Below are positions 42,740 through 52,253 of a DNA stretch of 64,000 nucleotides, in pieces. How positions within the stretch are numbered: the stretch's first letter is position 1; every line of letters begins with the position of its first letter. Below the pieces are notes generated by a model. It was not told the DNA's origin. It searched no databases and saw only the letters and a program-made list of their open reading frames with translations. Position numbers and translations under genes: made by a program. The stretch spans positions 62,001-126,000 of the forward strand of contig CANFTB010000004.1 in the NCBI GenBank assembly GCA_947449735.1, read 5' to 3'. The DNA comes from Chthoniobacteraceae bacterium (GTDB lineage: Bacteria > Verrucomicrobiota > Verrucomicrobiia > Chthoniobacterales > Chthoniobacteraceae).

Positions 42740-42813
42740 GGAGGTAGCGGGGTATGGAATGTTTTTGGGGACCGGATGCAGTGTCTTTAACGAGGGCACG
42801 CAGGCGGCCCGGA

Positions 42814-43584
42814 TCAGGAATGCATGACCTGGCCGCCGTCGATGTTGATCGTTTGCCCTGTGATGTTTGCCGCGTGCTCTGAGGCTAGGAAGACGGCCAT
42901 GGCTGCGTATTCGGATGGGGTTTGCCAGCGACCGAGCGGGGAAACCTTCCGTATTTTTTCTTCCGCCCAGACGGCGTAGTCCTGCCGCATCTCCGCGGGC
43001 AGACTGGTCTGGCCGGCCCTCCAGACGGATTCGTTTAAATCGGTCCGCACCATGCCCGGGGAGAGGGCGTTTACGCGCACCCCGTGGGGAGCGAAATCCT
43101 TTGCTGCGCAGTGGACGAAATTGATGAGGCCGGCCTTCGCCGCGCTGTAGGGAGGGTCGGTTTGGGAGCCGATCTGGCCGGCGACCGAGGCCAGAAAGAG
43201 GAGGCTTCCGCCCTTCTTTTCAACAAAGTTCAGGGCGAACGCGTGCGCCGCGTGGACCGCGGTCATCAGGTTGACATCCACGACGCGGCGCCAGTCCTCC
43301 GGGGCGAGATTCCAAAAGGGGAAGCCGAACTTTCCCGAGCCAACCCCAATGGAGTGGACCACATGGTCGACGGCACCCAGAGATCTTGCAAAGGCCTGCA
43401 CCTGGTCGTACGAACCGGCGTCGCCGGCATGCATGTTCACTACTGAGGGCGGACCATCGCCTGCATCCAGATCAAAACCGTGAACGACGCAACCTTCGTG
43501 CAGAAAGCCCTCTGCAATGGCCTTTCCGATGCCGCGGGCGGCTCCGAAAACTGCAACCTTCTGGCCTTTGAGATTCAATTCCAT
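42814..43584 (-). CDS. SDR-family dehydrogenase
   Basis: The 256-residue product has GAARGIG as cofactor loop (about residues 14-20), VVHSIGVGSG in place of the usual NNAG, the active Ser in LLFLASVAGQIG and PPYSAAKAG with the Tyr/Lys pair near 153-157. It ends ANITGQTINIDGGQVMHS. Like its downstream neighbour it is a classical SDR; a sugar-alcohol or sugar-acid substrate is likely from the company of the Gfo/Idh gene but is not shown. The two SDRs are only moderately similar to each other, so they are not a recent duplication. It is divergent from the metalloprotease gene. Confidence 0.87.
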   Translation of the reverse strand: MELNLKGQKVAVFGAARGIGKAIAEGFLHEGCVVHGFDLDAGDGPPSVVNMHAGDAGSYDQVQAFARSLGAVDHVVHSIGVGSGKFGFPFWNLAPEDWRRVVDVNLMTAVHAAHAFALNFVEKKGGSLLFLASVAGQIGSQTDPPYSAAKAGLINFVHCAAKDFAPHGVRVNALSPGMVRTDLNESVWRAGQTSLPAEMRQDYAVWAEEKIRKVSPLGRWQTPSEYAAMAVFLASEHAANITGQTINIDGGQVMHS

Positions 43585-43735
43585 GGTTGTGATATTGTGG
43601 TCCCGTCCTCAAGCGCAGGCAAGGATTTGAGAGGTGAGGGCGGGGCTGCCTGCAGGTGACTGGGAAACACGCCGCCGGCATCAGATTACACGCGCCATAT
43701 GGAGTCTGTTGATTTATAAGAAAGATCCCCATCCC

Positions 43736-46450
43736 GTGAAAACATCCCTCCTGAGTGTTGTCGCTGCGTTCTGCGCAGCATCTCCCGGTGCCCTGTTTGC
43801 GCAGGAGCCGGAGCCCAAAATTGCTGCGCTGCTTGCAGCCGCCCCGAACAACCACGTCTCGGTCGCGAAGGCGGCGTTGGGGCGCGAGTTTCTGGTCTCC
43901 GCGTCGGTCATTCCGCAGTTGGTTGCGGCAACGAGTACTTCCCTGGCCGGCAAGATTGTGCGGTTCGAATTGTTTCACGACGGGGTAGATCTTTACGAGT
44001 CGAACGAGGGTTTTGTGGTGACCAACGATCTCCCCGCGAGGCGTTTGTTGACAACGTTTCCAATAGTCTCTCAGGACTCTGAGAGGGTGGTGATCGATTT
44101 TAACGCGGGGATGCGCCGGGTCTTTAACGACATCTGGTATGCCTCCTCCGAGGTTCCGGGGGCGACGCCCGGTAGGGTGCCGCTGACCCAGGCGCGCTCT
44201 TTGGAGATTCCCCAGGGGCGTGTCTTCGAGGTGCGCGCAGAAGGTGAGCAGATTGTGGTGAGGCAGAGCGCGCAGGTGCGGGATCGTGAGAAGGATTCCA
44301 ACCGTGAGGACAGGTACGAGATCCGCTACTTCATCGCGCCCTACAATCCGGGGGATTTCAAGACCAAGGAGCATGCGCCCGACGTTTCACGCTATGTGCG
44401 TTTTTTTGAAACGCACCCGCAAATTGAGGCCTCCACGGGGCGGACTGCGGCGCGGATTGCCCTCTTTGACATCCGGCAACCGGTGGTCATTCACTACAGC
44501 GCGAACACGCCCGCCGAGTACGAGGGTGCAGTGCGCGACGGCATCCTTTACTGGAACAGGGCCTTCGGCCGGGAAGTTGTAAAGGCGGAAAAGGCGCAGG
44601 AGGGGGTGACGGCGCCCGACCCGCGGTTCAGTCTGGTGCAGTGGGTTCCCTGGGATTCGGCGGGGTTCGCCTATGCTGACGTGATTGTGGACCCGCGCTC
44701 CGGAGCCTCGCAGAGGGGGCAGGCTTACATGACGAGCACGTTTTCCTTCACCGGCAAAGCGCGTGCGCGTGCGCTGCTGCGCTCCATGCGGACGGTCGCC
44801 GCGGGAGGAGGGCAGGGCGGTCCGAAGAAGTTTGGGCCCGGTGAGGTGGCCGAGGGAACCGGACGGGGGGAGGACGGGGCGTTGTTTTCGAGCGCGCGGG
44901 CTTGCGAGTGCGACCCGGTGCAGTTTGCGGAACACTTCGCCGCCGGCCTGGAGGCAGCGCTGGCCGACGGGCGTTTTACGGATGAGGCCGCCAAGCGGGT
45001 TTCGGGAGATTACGTGAGGGAAGTGGTGGCGCACGAGGTCGGGCACATGCTCGGCCTGCGGCACAATTTCGCGGGGACTCTGAGCGGCACAATGACGCAC
45101 AAGGAGCTTTCCGAATGGTTCAATGCCTACCTTGCCAGCGACGACACCCAGTTGCTGGCCGACCGGATTCCCTCGTCCTCGGTGATGGACTACATCGACA
45201 TCAAATCCGCAGCGTTTGTCGGAAGGAAAATCCGCAAGACCCAGGAGGTACTGCCCTATGATTTGGCCGCGATCCGCTGGGGATACCTTGCAGATAACAA
45301 TGTGGCGACGAAGAAGATGCTGTTTGGAACCGACCAGGACATGATGAGTTATGGGGACGTAACGCCTTTCGATTTTGGGGCGGAACCGGTGATTGGAGCC
45401 TATGCCTCCATCGGCGAGGAGTTGAAGAACCTGCCTAATAGTTTGCTTGAGCAGTTTATTGCCGCGAAGGCTCCCCGTGACCCGCGTGACAAGAAGCAGC
45501 TTGAACAGCTGAGTCTTGATCCTGAGAAGGCGGCGACGCGGGTGGCTGAGGCCTACGGGCGGCTGTTGTCGTGGTTTAAGGTTGGACGCCGTTCGTTGCG
45601 GGTGGAGCGGGATTTCCCCTTCGTCGGGCCACTGAACCAGCGTGAGGTAATGGCGAAGCACTGGAAGGTGTTGAATGAGCAGATGGACAAGCTGGGAGGG
45701 GTGGACAGGGCGTTGTTTTCCTATCTGCCATTGGACTTGAAGCTGGAGCTGAAGGGAGATCCAAACGGGGTCGAGTTGGTGGGTAAGATCGACGCGAAGC
45801 AGCTTTTGGAGAGAGTTTCGAAACTGTTGGAAACAAAGGAGTACACCGACTTCACGGGTCTGGATGAAAAGCCGGCTAGTTTTTCAAAGGTCGACAAGGA
45901 CCTCATTCTCCGGCGTGCGAAATTGTACTTCGACGAGTTCGAGAAGGAAGTGCTGAAGAAGATGTGTCAGAAGTTGGAGAAGTCCCCGCGCGATCTTGGA
46001 GTGCAGGCCTTGGAGGAAGTCTCGGATGACGATGTGGTGGCGCGTCTTGAGAGGCGGATCGTGGATGTCGCCAGGGAGGTGATTATGGCCCGGAACGAGG
46101 AGCGCCGGCACAAGGGCAAGGTCGACAAGTCTCTAGTCGAGGTCGTGGAGTTCCGGCACGATCTGGAAACACGGACGACTGCGGCCCGGATGCTGGCGGA
46201 TGGCGCGGGGTCGTTCCGCAGTTGGGCGGTGGAGTCGCGCACGGATCTGGCCAAGGCGTTAAAGGACGCGGTGGACGCGGGATTGAATGTGCAAAACATG
46301 AGGGAGTTCAAGGAGTCGATGCTCTCGAGAACCCTCCGGGACTGGTATCTCAACCAGCAAAGTGTGCTTGGCGTCTTGGGAAGCAAGGGCATGCCGATGC
46401 CGCTTCCTCCGCCGCCGGTTTCAACGGGACCAAAGCCACCCCACCCCTAA
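43736..46450 (+). CDS. secreted zinc metalloprotease of the metzincin type (DUF5117/DUF4953-like)
   Basis: The product (904 residues from the chosen GTG) has a signal peptide ending near PGALFAQ. The zinc motif is HEVGHMLGLRH: His433, His437 and His443 with Glu434 as base. A Met-turn, SSSVMDY, follows with Met484. An N-terminal segment (LLTTFPIVSQDSERVVID to FNDIWYASSE) matches the region before the catalytic domain in DUF5117-type proteins. The C-terminal 350 residues are helical and charged. It is presumably exported to cut proteins outside the cytoplasm. The GTG start is chosen because the signal peptide begins directly there; an in-frame start at 43634 adds 34 residues. Its stop overlaps that of the convergent cyclophilin gene. 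Confidence 0.85.
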   Translation: MKTSLLSVVAAFCAASPGALFAQEPEPKIAALLAAAPNNHVSVAKAALGREFLVSASVIPQLVAATSTSLAGKIVRFELFHDGVDLYESNEGFVVTNDLPARRLLTTFPIVSQDSERVVIDFNAGMRRVFNDIWYASSEVPGATPGRVPLTQARSLEIPQGRVFEVRAEGEQIVVRQSAQVRDREKDSNREDRYEIRYFIAPYNPGDFKTKEHAPDVSRYVRFFETHPQIEASTGRTAARIALFDIRQPVVIHYSANTPAEYEGAVRDGILYWNRAFGREVVKAEKAQEGVTAPDPRFSLVQWVPWDSAGFAYADVIVDPRSGASQRGQAYMTSTFSFTGKARARALLRSMRTVAAGGGQGGPKKFGPGEVAEGTGRGEDGALFSSARACECDPVQFAEHFAAGLEAALADGRFTDEAAKRVSGDYVREVVAHEVGHMLGLRHNFAGTLSGTMTHKELSEWFNAYLASDDTQLLADRIPSSSVMDYIDIKSAAFVGRKIRKTQEVLPYDLAAIRWGYLADNNVATKKMLFGTDQDMMSYGDVTPFDFGAEPVIGAYASIGEELKNLPNSLLEQFIAAKAPRDPRDKKQLEQLSLDPEKAATRVAEAYGRLLSWFKVGRRSLRVERDFPFVGPLNQREVMAKHWKVLNEQMDKLGGVDRALFSYLPLDLKLELKGDPNGVELVGKIDAKQLLERVSKLLETKEYTDFTGLDEKPASFSKVDKDLILRRAKLYFDEFEKEVLKKMCQKLEKSPRDLGVQALEEVSDDDVVARLERRIVDVAREVIMARNEERRHKGKVDKSLVEVVEFRHDLETRTTAARMLADGAGSFRSWAVESRTDLAKALKDAVDAGLNVQNMREFKESMLSRTLRDWYLNQQSVLGVLGSKGMPMPLPPPPVSTGPKPPHP

Positions 46451-48297
46451 GGGGCAGTGAGCGAGACCGGGATGCTCGCACCCGCTTTAATGGCGAACCC
46501 CGAGGATTTCGTGTAGCCCGAACCGGTGACATTGACTCCGTAAAAACTCAGGCGGCCACCATCGGCGGCATAGGAGCCCTGGAAGGTGCCGTCCAGCGGG
46601 TTGAATCGCAGGATGACGCCCGATGGGTTTGCTCCGAAAGTGGTGGTGGTGTTTGTGCGCGATACTTGGAACGCCGTTGAGGCGAGGTTTTCCCCCAGAA
46701 TGCGGCCTGCGCCCGCGTTTGTTCGGAAGGGTGCTAGAACGATCCCCGTGGCGGGCGGCGTCCACGGTGCCATGGTTGATATCAGAAGCCCGTTTTGTTC
46801 TGAGGGAACGGAATTTGCAGGGATCGCCTGCCGGTACCAGTACAGGTAACTGAGATTCGTGAGCCAGTTGGAATACGCAGCGTAGGCTGTTTGATATGCG
46901 ACAAAGGCAGGTGTGCTCGTGTACTGAGCGTCTGTTTGAGTGGCTTCCCGAGTCGGAGCAGCGGGAGGCGAAATGTCCGCCGGATCGCCTGAGGGACGCA
47001 TCTCCAGCCCTCCCGTCAGCCAGAGATTCCTGTACACGCCCTGCCAGTTTGCGAGAGGAACACTCGGGAAGATGCTGCGTAGCGCTTCGTTCGCCTTAGT
47101 CAGTTCGCAAATAAAAACCGGAAGCATGTACCTTCCCCCCTCGTTTGTGGGGACCTTTGAAAAGGCAAGCGCTCTGCCGTCCGGCAGTTTCCCACTGGCG
47201 ATGCATACGCCGGATGTTTTCAAGAAGTTTAAGGCCAGGAACGCTGAGCCGCGTATATTGGAGAGTCCGTTTGGCTTGAGCACAGCCGTGTAGCGGCTGC
47301 CAAGGTTCGGGATGGCCAGTTCGGTCGCTCCGCTAACCAGAGTGGAGTCATTCAGGTCGGTCGCCTTGGAAAGGTCGGCGTTGTCGGTGTTGAGTCCGCA
47401 CAAAGTGATCGAGACGCTGGCGCCGGTCGCTGCGACGCGTCTCAAACGGATTCTGACACGCAATGGGAACGCAGCTTTGCTGTCGATCAGCACAGAACAT
47501 TCACTTTCCGAGGTGGATCCGGCAACGGGCGTGAGCTTTCCTGTAAAGGAAGACCTGCGGCCGAAGTATTCAAGCTGTCCGCTCAGGGTTCCTGTTTTGG
47601 TGAAGCTGAGTTGGTATGAGCCGAAAATGTTCCGGTCAAAATTGCGCAGCAGTCCGTGCGCCATTCCCGACGGGAACAGGGCCGCGTAGGCGACTCGTGG
47701 AGTGTCGGTGATTTCCTCCGAGCGGATGCGGACTGAATTGACTGCAAGCCGGTTTACTGGCGTCTCGCCAGCCACGGGCTGGCTTTCCAAAATCGCGAGA
47801 ACGCTTCCACCGCTGATCAGGGAACCGATCGGCGCGTGGACTCCGTCGAGATGGGGGGCGTTCCCATACATGATAAAAAATCCGCTCCCGCCTGAATCGG
47901 CAAACGCCGTTTTTGCCATGGACAGCACGCCTCTTGTGTGTGCGCGGTTCGGGTGGTCGCCAGTGTTTACGGGCTCGTCCGGGATGGTGTATCCGGGGCC
48001 TCCGGATCCGTACTGGGCGGCAAGGTCTGCGTAGCGAGTGTTGGGGTCCCCGCCCTGTATCATAAAGCCGGGAACCGCCCTGTGAAAGGCTGTGCTATCG
48101 TAAAAATGCGTGTCAGCAAGATATTTGAAGTTCTTAACCGTGCGCGGGCTGACATCCCGGAAGAGCTCAAATTCCATGGTCCCGGCGCTAGTGAAAATAG
48201 TGGCAATCTCTCTGACTTCCGCATGGAGACGGAGAGTGAAGGACACAAACAGGAGGGCTGTGAGTGCCAGGAGGATCTTGGGGAGACGAAGCGGCAT
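46447..48297 (-). CDS. secreted cyclophilin-type peptidyl-prolyl isomerase fused to a long beta-rich domain
   Basis: The start is set at MPLRLPKILLALT (616 residues), which opens a signal peptide; the frame upstream is open but would run into the DUF2851 gene. Residues about 35-200 form a cyclophilin domain with FHRAVPGFMIQGGDP and FFIMYGNAPHLDG. The remaining 400 residues hold repeats of the kind GSYQLSFTKTGTLSGQLEYFG and GTFQGSYAADGGRLSFYG, rich in Gly, Ser and aromatic residues. I do not recognise a named family for that part; it looks like a lineage-specific secreted beta-domain. Cyclophilins speed up prolyl isomerisation in exported proteins. Confidence 0.85.
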   Translation of the reverse strand: MPLRLPKILLALTALLFVSFTLRLHAEVREIATIFTSAGTMEFELFRDVSPRTVKNFKYLADTHFYDSTAFHRAVPGFMIQGGDPNTRYADLAAQYGSGGPGYTIPDEPVNTGDHPNRAHTRGVLSMAKTAFADSGGSGFFIMYGNAPHLDGVHAPIGSLISGGSVLAILESQPVAGETPVNRLAVNSVRIRSEEITDTPRVAYAALFPSGMAHGLLRNFDRNIFGSYQLSFTKTGTLSGQLEYFGRRSSFTGKLTPVAGSTSESECSVLIDSKAAFPLRVRIRLRRVAATGASVSITLCGLNTDNADLSKATDLNDSTLVSGATELAIPNLGSRYTAVLKPNGLSNIRGSAFLALNFLKTSGVCIASGKLPDGRALAFSKVPTNEGGRYMLPVFICELTKANEALRSIFPSVPLANWQGVYRNLWLTGGLEMRPSGDPADISPPAAPTREATQTDAQYTSTPAFVAYQTAYAAYSNWLTNLSYLYWYRQAIPANSVPSEQNGLLISTMAPWTPPATGIVLAPFRTNAGAGRILGENLASTAFQVSRTNTTTTFGANPSGVILRFNPLDGTFQGSYAADGGRLSFYGVNVTGSGYTKSSGFAIKAGASIPVSLTAP

Positions 48298-48399
48298 GCT
48301 CCTTAGACAGCAGATTTTATACCATTTTCCGCCAACCGATTGATGGGGGGATTGGATTTTGCAGGCGCCTGAAGTCTGGACCAAGGACGATGCGAGCGT

Positions 48400-49704
48400 A
48401 TGGGGGGAATGATTGGTCAACGGCGCCGGGCGGGCGAACTGGAGGTGCAGGCCCGGTGGTTTGCGGGCGAGTTCGGGCGGGAGTTCGAGGGGACTTCCGG
48501 CGAGAGGATACGTGTCGTGCAGTTTGGCGTCTGGAATCGCTCCGCGGGACCCGATTTTGCGGACGCGGCGGTGGAACTGGACGGCGTTGGGATCTTCAGG
48601 GGCGCGATCGAGATAGACATGGACGTTCGCGATTGGGAGGCGCACGGACATTCTCAAAATCGAGAATATGACGGGGTGGTCCTCCATGTGTTTTTTGAGC
48701 GCGGCCCCAAGCGGCTGTTCACGCGTACAAACAGTCACCGGTCGGTTCCGCAGGTTCACTTGACTGACGGGCATCAGGGCGGAAGCGTCGTCGCTCCGAT
48801 GGCCCACCCGGGGCGGTGTGCGAGATTGTTGGAGAAAATGAATCTGGACGCTTTGCAGTTGGAGTTAAGGGAGGCTGCGGCGCTTCGTTTCAGAAGACGG
48901 ACACACCATCTGCAGCGCGTAGCTGAAGTCCACGGTGAGACGGAGGCGCTGTTTCAGGGCGTGGCAGCGGCGATGGGATACCCCGGCAACCAGCTGCCCT
49001 TCCGCCTGCTCGCTCAAAGGTTGCCGCTCAAACGTTTGATGGAGGCGCCGGACGATATTGAGGCGTTGATGTTTGGAGTGGCGGGTTTTTTACCGGTGCC
49101 GGATCTTTTCGGATACTCGGCTGAGGCGCGTCGTTATGTACGTAATCTTTGGGAGCGTTGGTGGGGGCACCGGGATTCGCATTCGGCGTTGGTTTTGTCT
49201 CCTCAAGTGTGGCGCCTCGGATTGCAGCGACCCGCAAATCATCCCATGCGCCGCCTGGGGGCGCTTGTGCAGATGCTCCGGCAGTGGAAGGTTTTCAGCA
49301 GGCTGGCCGGAGCGCGTCAATGGCGGCAGGTGCAAAGCTTGTTGGGAGGTTTAACGCATCCTTTTTGGAGTCACCACTATACTTTCCGATCGGTTGGACT
49401 GGAGCATCCGTTGTGCCTGCTCGGGAGGGAGCGCTTCGAAGAGATCCTGATCAACGTCTTGCTGCCGATGAGCGGAGACTGGGAGGCATTGCTTTTACTT
49501 AGAGCGCCCGAACAGAATAGCCGCAGCCGGATCGCGGCGGCGCGGGTACTTGGCCGGCGGGCGGATGTTCGGGGGTTGCTAAGCCAGGCCGTCTGCCAGC
49601 AGGGGGTGCTGCAGTTGTACGAGGACTTTTGTTGCAGGGACGCGTCGGACTGCGTCCGGTGCCCTTATCCGGAGCAGGCGCAGGCGCGTTGCGATTCAGT
49701 CTGA
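48400..49704 (+). CDS. DUF2851 family protein
   Basis: The 434-residue soluble protein matches DUF2851. The conserved N-terminal phrases are SAGPDFADAAVELDG, GAIEIDMDVRDWEAHGH (about residues 68-84) and EYDGVVLHVFFERG. The rest is mostly helical. The C-terminus has a cluster of cysteines (CCRDASDCVRCPYPEQ), which might bind a metal or cluster. DUF2851 has no known function; the His and Asp in WEAHGH and the adjoining segment could be catalytic. It is followed by a uronate-isomerase-like gene on the same strand after 86 bp. Confidence 0.85.
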   Translation: MGGMIGQRRRAGELEVQARWFAGEFGREFEGTSGERIRVVQFGVWNRSAGPDFADAAVELDGVGIFRGAIEIDMDVRDWEAHGHSQNREYDGVVLHVFFERGPKRLFTRTNSHRSVPQVHLTDGHQGGSVVAPMAHPGRCARLLEKMNLDALQLELREAAALRFRRRTHHLQRVAEVHGETEALFQGVAAAMGYPGNQLPFRLLAQRLPLKRLMEAPDDIEALMFGVAGFLPVPDLFGYSAEARRYVRNLWERWWGHRDSHSALVLSPQVWRLGLQRPANHPMRRLGALVQMLRQWKVFSRLAGARQWRQVQSLLGGLTHPFWSHHYTFRSVGLEHPLCLLGRERFEEILINVLLPMSGDWEALLLLRAPEQNSRSRIAAARVLGRRADVRGLLSQAVCQQGVLQLYEDFCCRDASDCVRCPYPEQAQARCDSV

Positions 49705-49790
49705 TCCGGACGGGCGCGTGTGGTTGAAATGCGAATGTTTTTTGAAAAAGGGCTTCCGTTTGCATGGGCCGTCTCGCTTGCTTACGGGGT

Positions 49791-51035
49791 ATGAGTTCTG
49801 AGAGGCACCCAACCCTTTGCCAAGTTGTTCGCGAGGTTGTCGAAAACACTCCTGTTTTCGACATTCACACCCATCTTTTCGACCCTGCGTTTCAATCGCT
49901 GGTCTCCTGGGGCATCGACGACCTTCTGACCTACCACTATTTGATCGCGGAAGTTTTCCGCTGTTCCCGGGAGCCTGCGGAAGCCTTTTGGGCAATGAAC
50001 AAGGCGCAGCAGGCGGACTGGATCTGGCGCCATTTATTCATTGAGAAATCGCCTTTGTCCGAGGCCTGCAGGGGAGTGTTGACGACGCTTCACCTGCTGG
50101 GAATCGACGCTCGCGAGCGGGACCTTCCGAAGCTGCGCAGGCATTTTGCGAAATGGACTCCGGCGACCTACATCGACAAGGTTCTCGAGCTGGCGAAGGT
50201 ACGCAAGGTCTGTATGACCAACCTGCCATTCGACGATCAGGAGCGTCCCTACTGGGAGAAGGGCTTCGAACGGCACCCTGCATTCGTTGCGGCGCTCCGC
50301 CTGGACCCGTTGCTCTTGGAGTGGGACAAGACTTCAGCGCAGCTGTATTCGTGGGGATATGATGTGCGTGCGGACCTTTCGGGTCAGACTTTTGGAGAGA
50401 TTCGTCGCTTCCTGTCGGACTGGACCGTCCGCATGGACTCGCAGTACTGCATGGTGTCTTTGCCGCCCGAATGGCGGTATCCGGAGGATACTGTGACAAA
50501 CAGAATTTTAGAAGGAGCTGTTCTGCCCTTTGCCAAGGAGTCGGGCCAGGCGTTTGCCATGATGATTGGCGTCAGGCGCGGCGTGAATCCGGAGCTTCGT
50601 ATGGCCGGTGACAGTCTGGCTCCGGCGGATGTGCCGTCTGTGGAGACGCTGTGCGCGGCTCACGCGGGCAACAAGTTCATCTGCACGATGCTGGCGCGCG
50701 AAAACCAGCATGCGCTTTGCGTGGCATCGCGGAAGTTCCGGAATCTCCACATTTTCGGATGCTGGTGGTTTTTGAACAACCCGTCCCTGATCGAGGAAAT
50801 CACGCGGATGCGTTTGGAGTTGCTGGGGGTGGGCGTGACGCCCCAGCACAGCGACTGCCGCGTGACGGACCAGCTGGCCTACAAGTGGAGTCATTCGCGC
50901 CCGATTCTGGCGAAGGTGTTGGCCGAGAAGTATTCCGACCTTTCCGATACGGGCTGGCACGTGACGCGTGCCGAGGTAGAGCGGGACGTTCATCAGTTGC
51001 TGGGAGGCGGATTCGAGCAGTTCATTGCCCGATAG
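49791..51035 (+). CDS. uronate-isomerase-like metal-dependent enzyme (amidohydrolase fold)
   Basis: The 414-residue product starts MSSERHPTLC (ATG 49791; nine codons are open upstream). IHTH at 25-28 is the HxH metal motif of amidohydrolases, and the FDIHTHLFDP context matches glucuronate/galacturonate isomerases (UxaC). VRMDSQYCMVSLPPEW, CWWFLNNPSLIEEITRMR and VTPQHSDCRVTDQLAYKWSHSR are conserved-looking stretches of that family. UxaC turns uronic acids into keto forms for breakdown. The protein is shorter than classical UxaC (about 470), and only some motifs are obvious, so another isomerase or hydrolase activity is possible. Two SDR genes at 42-43 kb could act later in the same kind of pathway, but they are not adjacent. 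Confidence 0.75.
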   Translation: MSSERHPTLCQVVREVVENTPVFDIHTHLFDPAFQSLVSWGIDDLLTYHYLIAEVFRCSREPAEAFWAMNKAQQADWIWRHLFIEKSPLSEACRGVLTTLHLLGIDARERDLPKLRRHFAKWTPATYIDKVLELAKVRKVCMTNLPFDDQERPYWEKGFERHPAFVAALRLDPLLLEWDKTSAQLYSWGYDVRADLSGQTFGEIRRFLSDWTVRMDSQYCMVSLPPEWRYPEDTVTNRILEGAVLPFAKESGQAFAMMIGVRRGVNPELRMAGDSLAPADVPSVETLCAAHAGNKFICTMLARENQHALCVASRKFRNLHIFGCWWFLNNPSLIEEITRMRLELLGVGVTPQHSDCRVTDQLAYKWSHSRPILAKVLAEKYSDLSDTGWHVTRAEVERDVHQLLGGGFEQFIAR

Positions 51036-51056
51036 AACTGCTGAAATCCAGCGCTC

Positions 51057-51968
51057 ATGTTTCCCGCAGTTCTGACCACGGTTCTGTTTTCGTGCTCGGT
51101 GTTGTTTGCCTCGCGTTCGTCGCGATTGGTCGGACCGATGCAGGCCAACGTCACGAGGCTGGTGCTGGCGATGGTGCTTCTCGGAATCTGGGCGCACGGC
51201 TGGGGCGGCGGGCTTCACGGCGCCGGGCTACCGTGGTTTTTTTTAAGCGGTGTGATCGGGTTTGGCTTGGGGGATGTCGCCTTGTTTGGAGCGCTGCCCA
51301 GGATCGGGCCCCGGTTGGCGATTTTGCTGACCCAATGCCTTGGGGCACCGATCGCAGGGCTTGGGGAATATCTTTTAATGGGAACGCTGCCCCAGCCTGT
51401 GGAAATCGCCTTCGCCGTGGTGATCCTTTGCGGGGTGGCCCTGGCCCTTGCGCCGGACAAGCAATGGGAGGGGGATGCCAAGGCATTCAAAGTCGGCGTG
51501 CTCTGCGGCATTGGATCAGCATGCGGACAGGCTTTTGGAGCCGTTTTTTCGCGCCGCGGCAACGCCGCTGCCCTGCTTGATGGAACGGTCGTGGACGGGG
51601 CTACTGCAGCCTACCAGAGAATCATCGCGGGCGTTCTCACAACGCTGGTTTTCTGGGCTGTCTTGCGCGTGCTTGGAAAGAGCAGTGAAACCCGCCACCC
51701 GGTCACTGTTTGGAAACAGGCGACGCCATTTATTGTTGGAAATGCGCTGTCAGGTCCGACCCTTGGCGTGGCTTGTTTTCAATGGGCACTTTTGATCGCG
51801 CCCAGCGCGAATGTGCTTCCTGTGGTGGCGACCTCACCGCTTGTGACGATGATGCTGGCGTGGTTTTTAGATGGAACGCGCCCCACCCGGAAGGCGCTGT
51901 TCGGCGGCATGCTCGCGGTGGGCGGCGCGGCCGGGCTTGCCTGGGCCAAGGCTTCGGGCCGCTCCTAG
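51057..51968 (+). CDS. EamA/DMT-family transporter
   Basis: The 303-residue product has about ten hydrophobic helices in two halves (SCSVLFASRSSRLVGPMQA near the start; FIVGNALSGPTLGVACFQWAL in the second half), the pattern of EamA-domain drug/metabolite transporters. The end AVGGAAGLAWAKASG is typical. Members export or import amino acids, nucleotide sugars or other small metabolites. It lies 21 bp after the uronate-isomerase-like gene and is probably co-transcribed, so a sugar-acid substrate is possible. It ends 9 bp before a small convergent gene. Confidence 0.88.
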   Translation: MFPAVLTTVLFSCSVLFASRSSRLVGPMQANVTRLVLAMVLLGIWAHGWGGGLHGAGLPWFFLSGVIGFGLGDVALFGALPRIGPRLAILLTQCLGAPIAGLGEYLLMGTLPQPVEIAFAVVILCGVALALAPDKQWEGDAKAFKVGVLCGIGSACGQAFGAVFSRRGNAAALLDGTVVDGATAAYQRIIAGVLTTLVFWAVLRVLGKSSETRHPVTVWKQATPFIVGNALSGPTLGVACFQWALLIAPSANVLPVVATSPLVTMMLAWFLDGTRPTRKALFGGMLAVGGAAGLAWAKASGRS

Positions 51969-51977
51969 CTGTTTGCG

Positions 51978-52253
51978 TTAGTCGAGAGCGTTCTCCATGG
52001 CGACTGAAAGCCACTGTTCCTGGTTTTGCGACAGCCAGGAAACCGCTTCAGCCAGAGCGTTTTCCGAAAGGGCGCCGGAACAGTAGTCGGAAAGGGCTTC
52101 GAGGGTCAGGATGGGGTAGAAGCCCTCGGTCGGGGCGACGTGCTTGGCGGCGCTTTGGACCTCATAAATGGTTCCGTTGAAAAAGAGCGTCGGCTCCAGC
52201 GTGGTGCTTGTGGCGAGGGCGGAAATGGCTTCTTTCGGGGCGTGAATGGACAT
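51978..52253 (-). CDS. small hypothetical protein
   Basis: The 91-residue product begins MSIHAPKEAISALATS and contains FFNGTIYEVQSAAKHVAPTE and LEALSDYCSGALSENALAEAV. No signal, membrane span or known motif is seen. The start ATG at 52253 is preferred to a TTG at 52325 that would add 24 Arg-rich residues. I do not recognise it. It lies 9 bp from the end of the convergent transporter gene and downstream of the small lipoprotein gene on the same strand, so the two may be one unit. Confidence 0.5.
   Translation of the reverse strand: MSIHAPKEAISALATSTTLEPTLFFNGTIYEVQSAAKHVAPTEGFYPILTLEALSDYCSGALSENALAEAVSWLSQNQEQWLSVAMENALD

Noticed and set aside
48298..48807. A 170-residue N-terminal extension of the cyclophilin gene
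   Set aside because: It would put the signal peptide in the middle of the protein and overlap the DUF2851 gene; the start at 48297 opens the signal directly.
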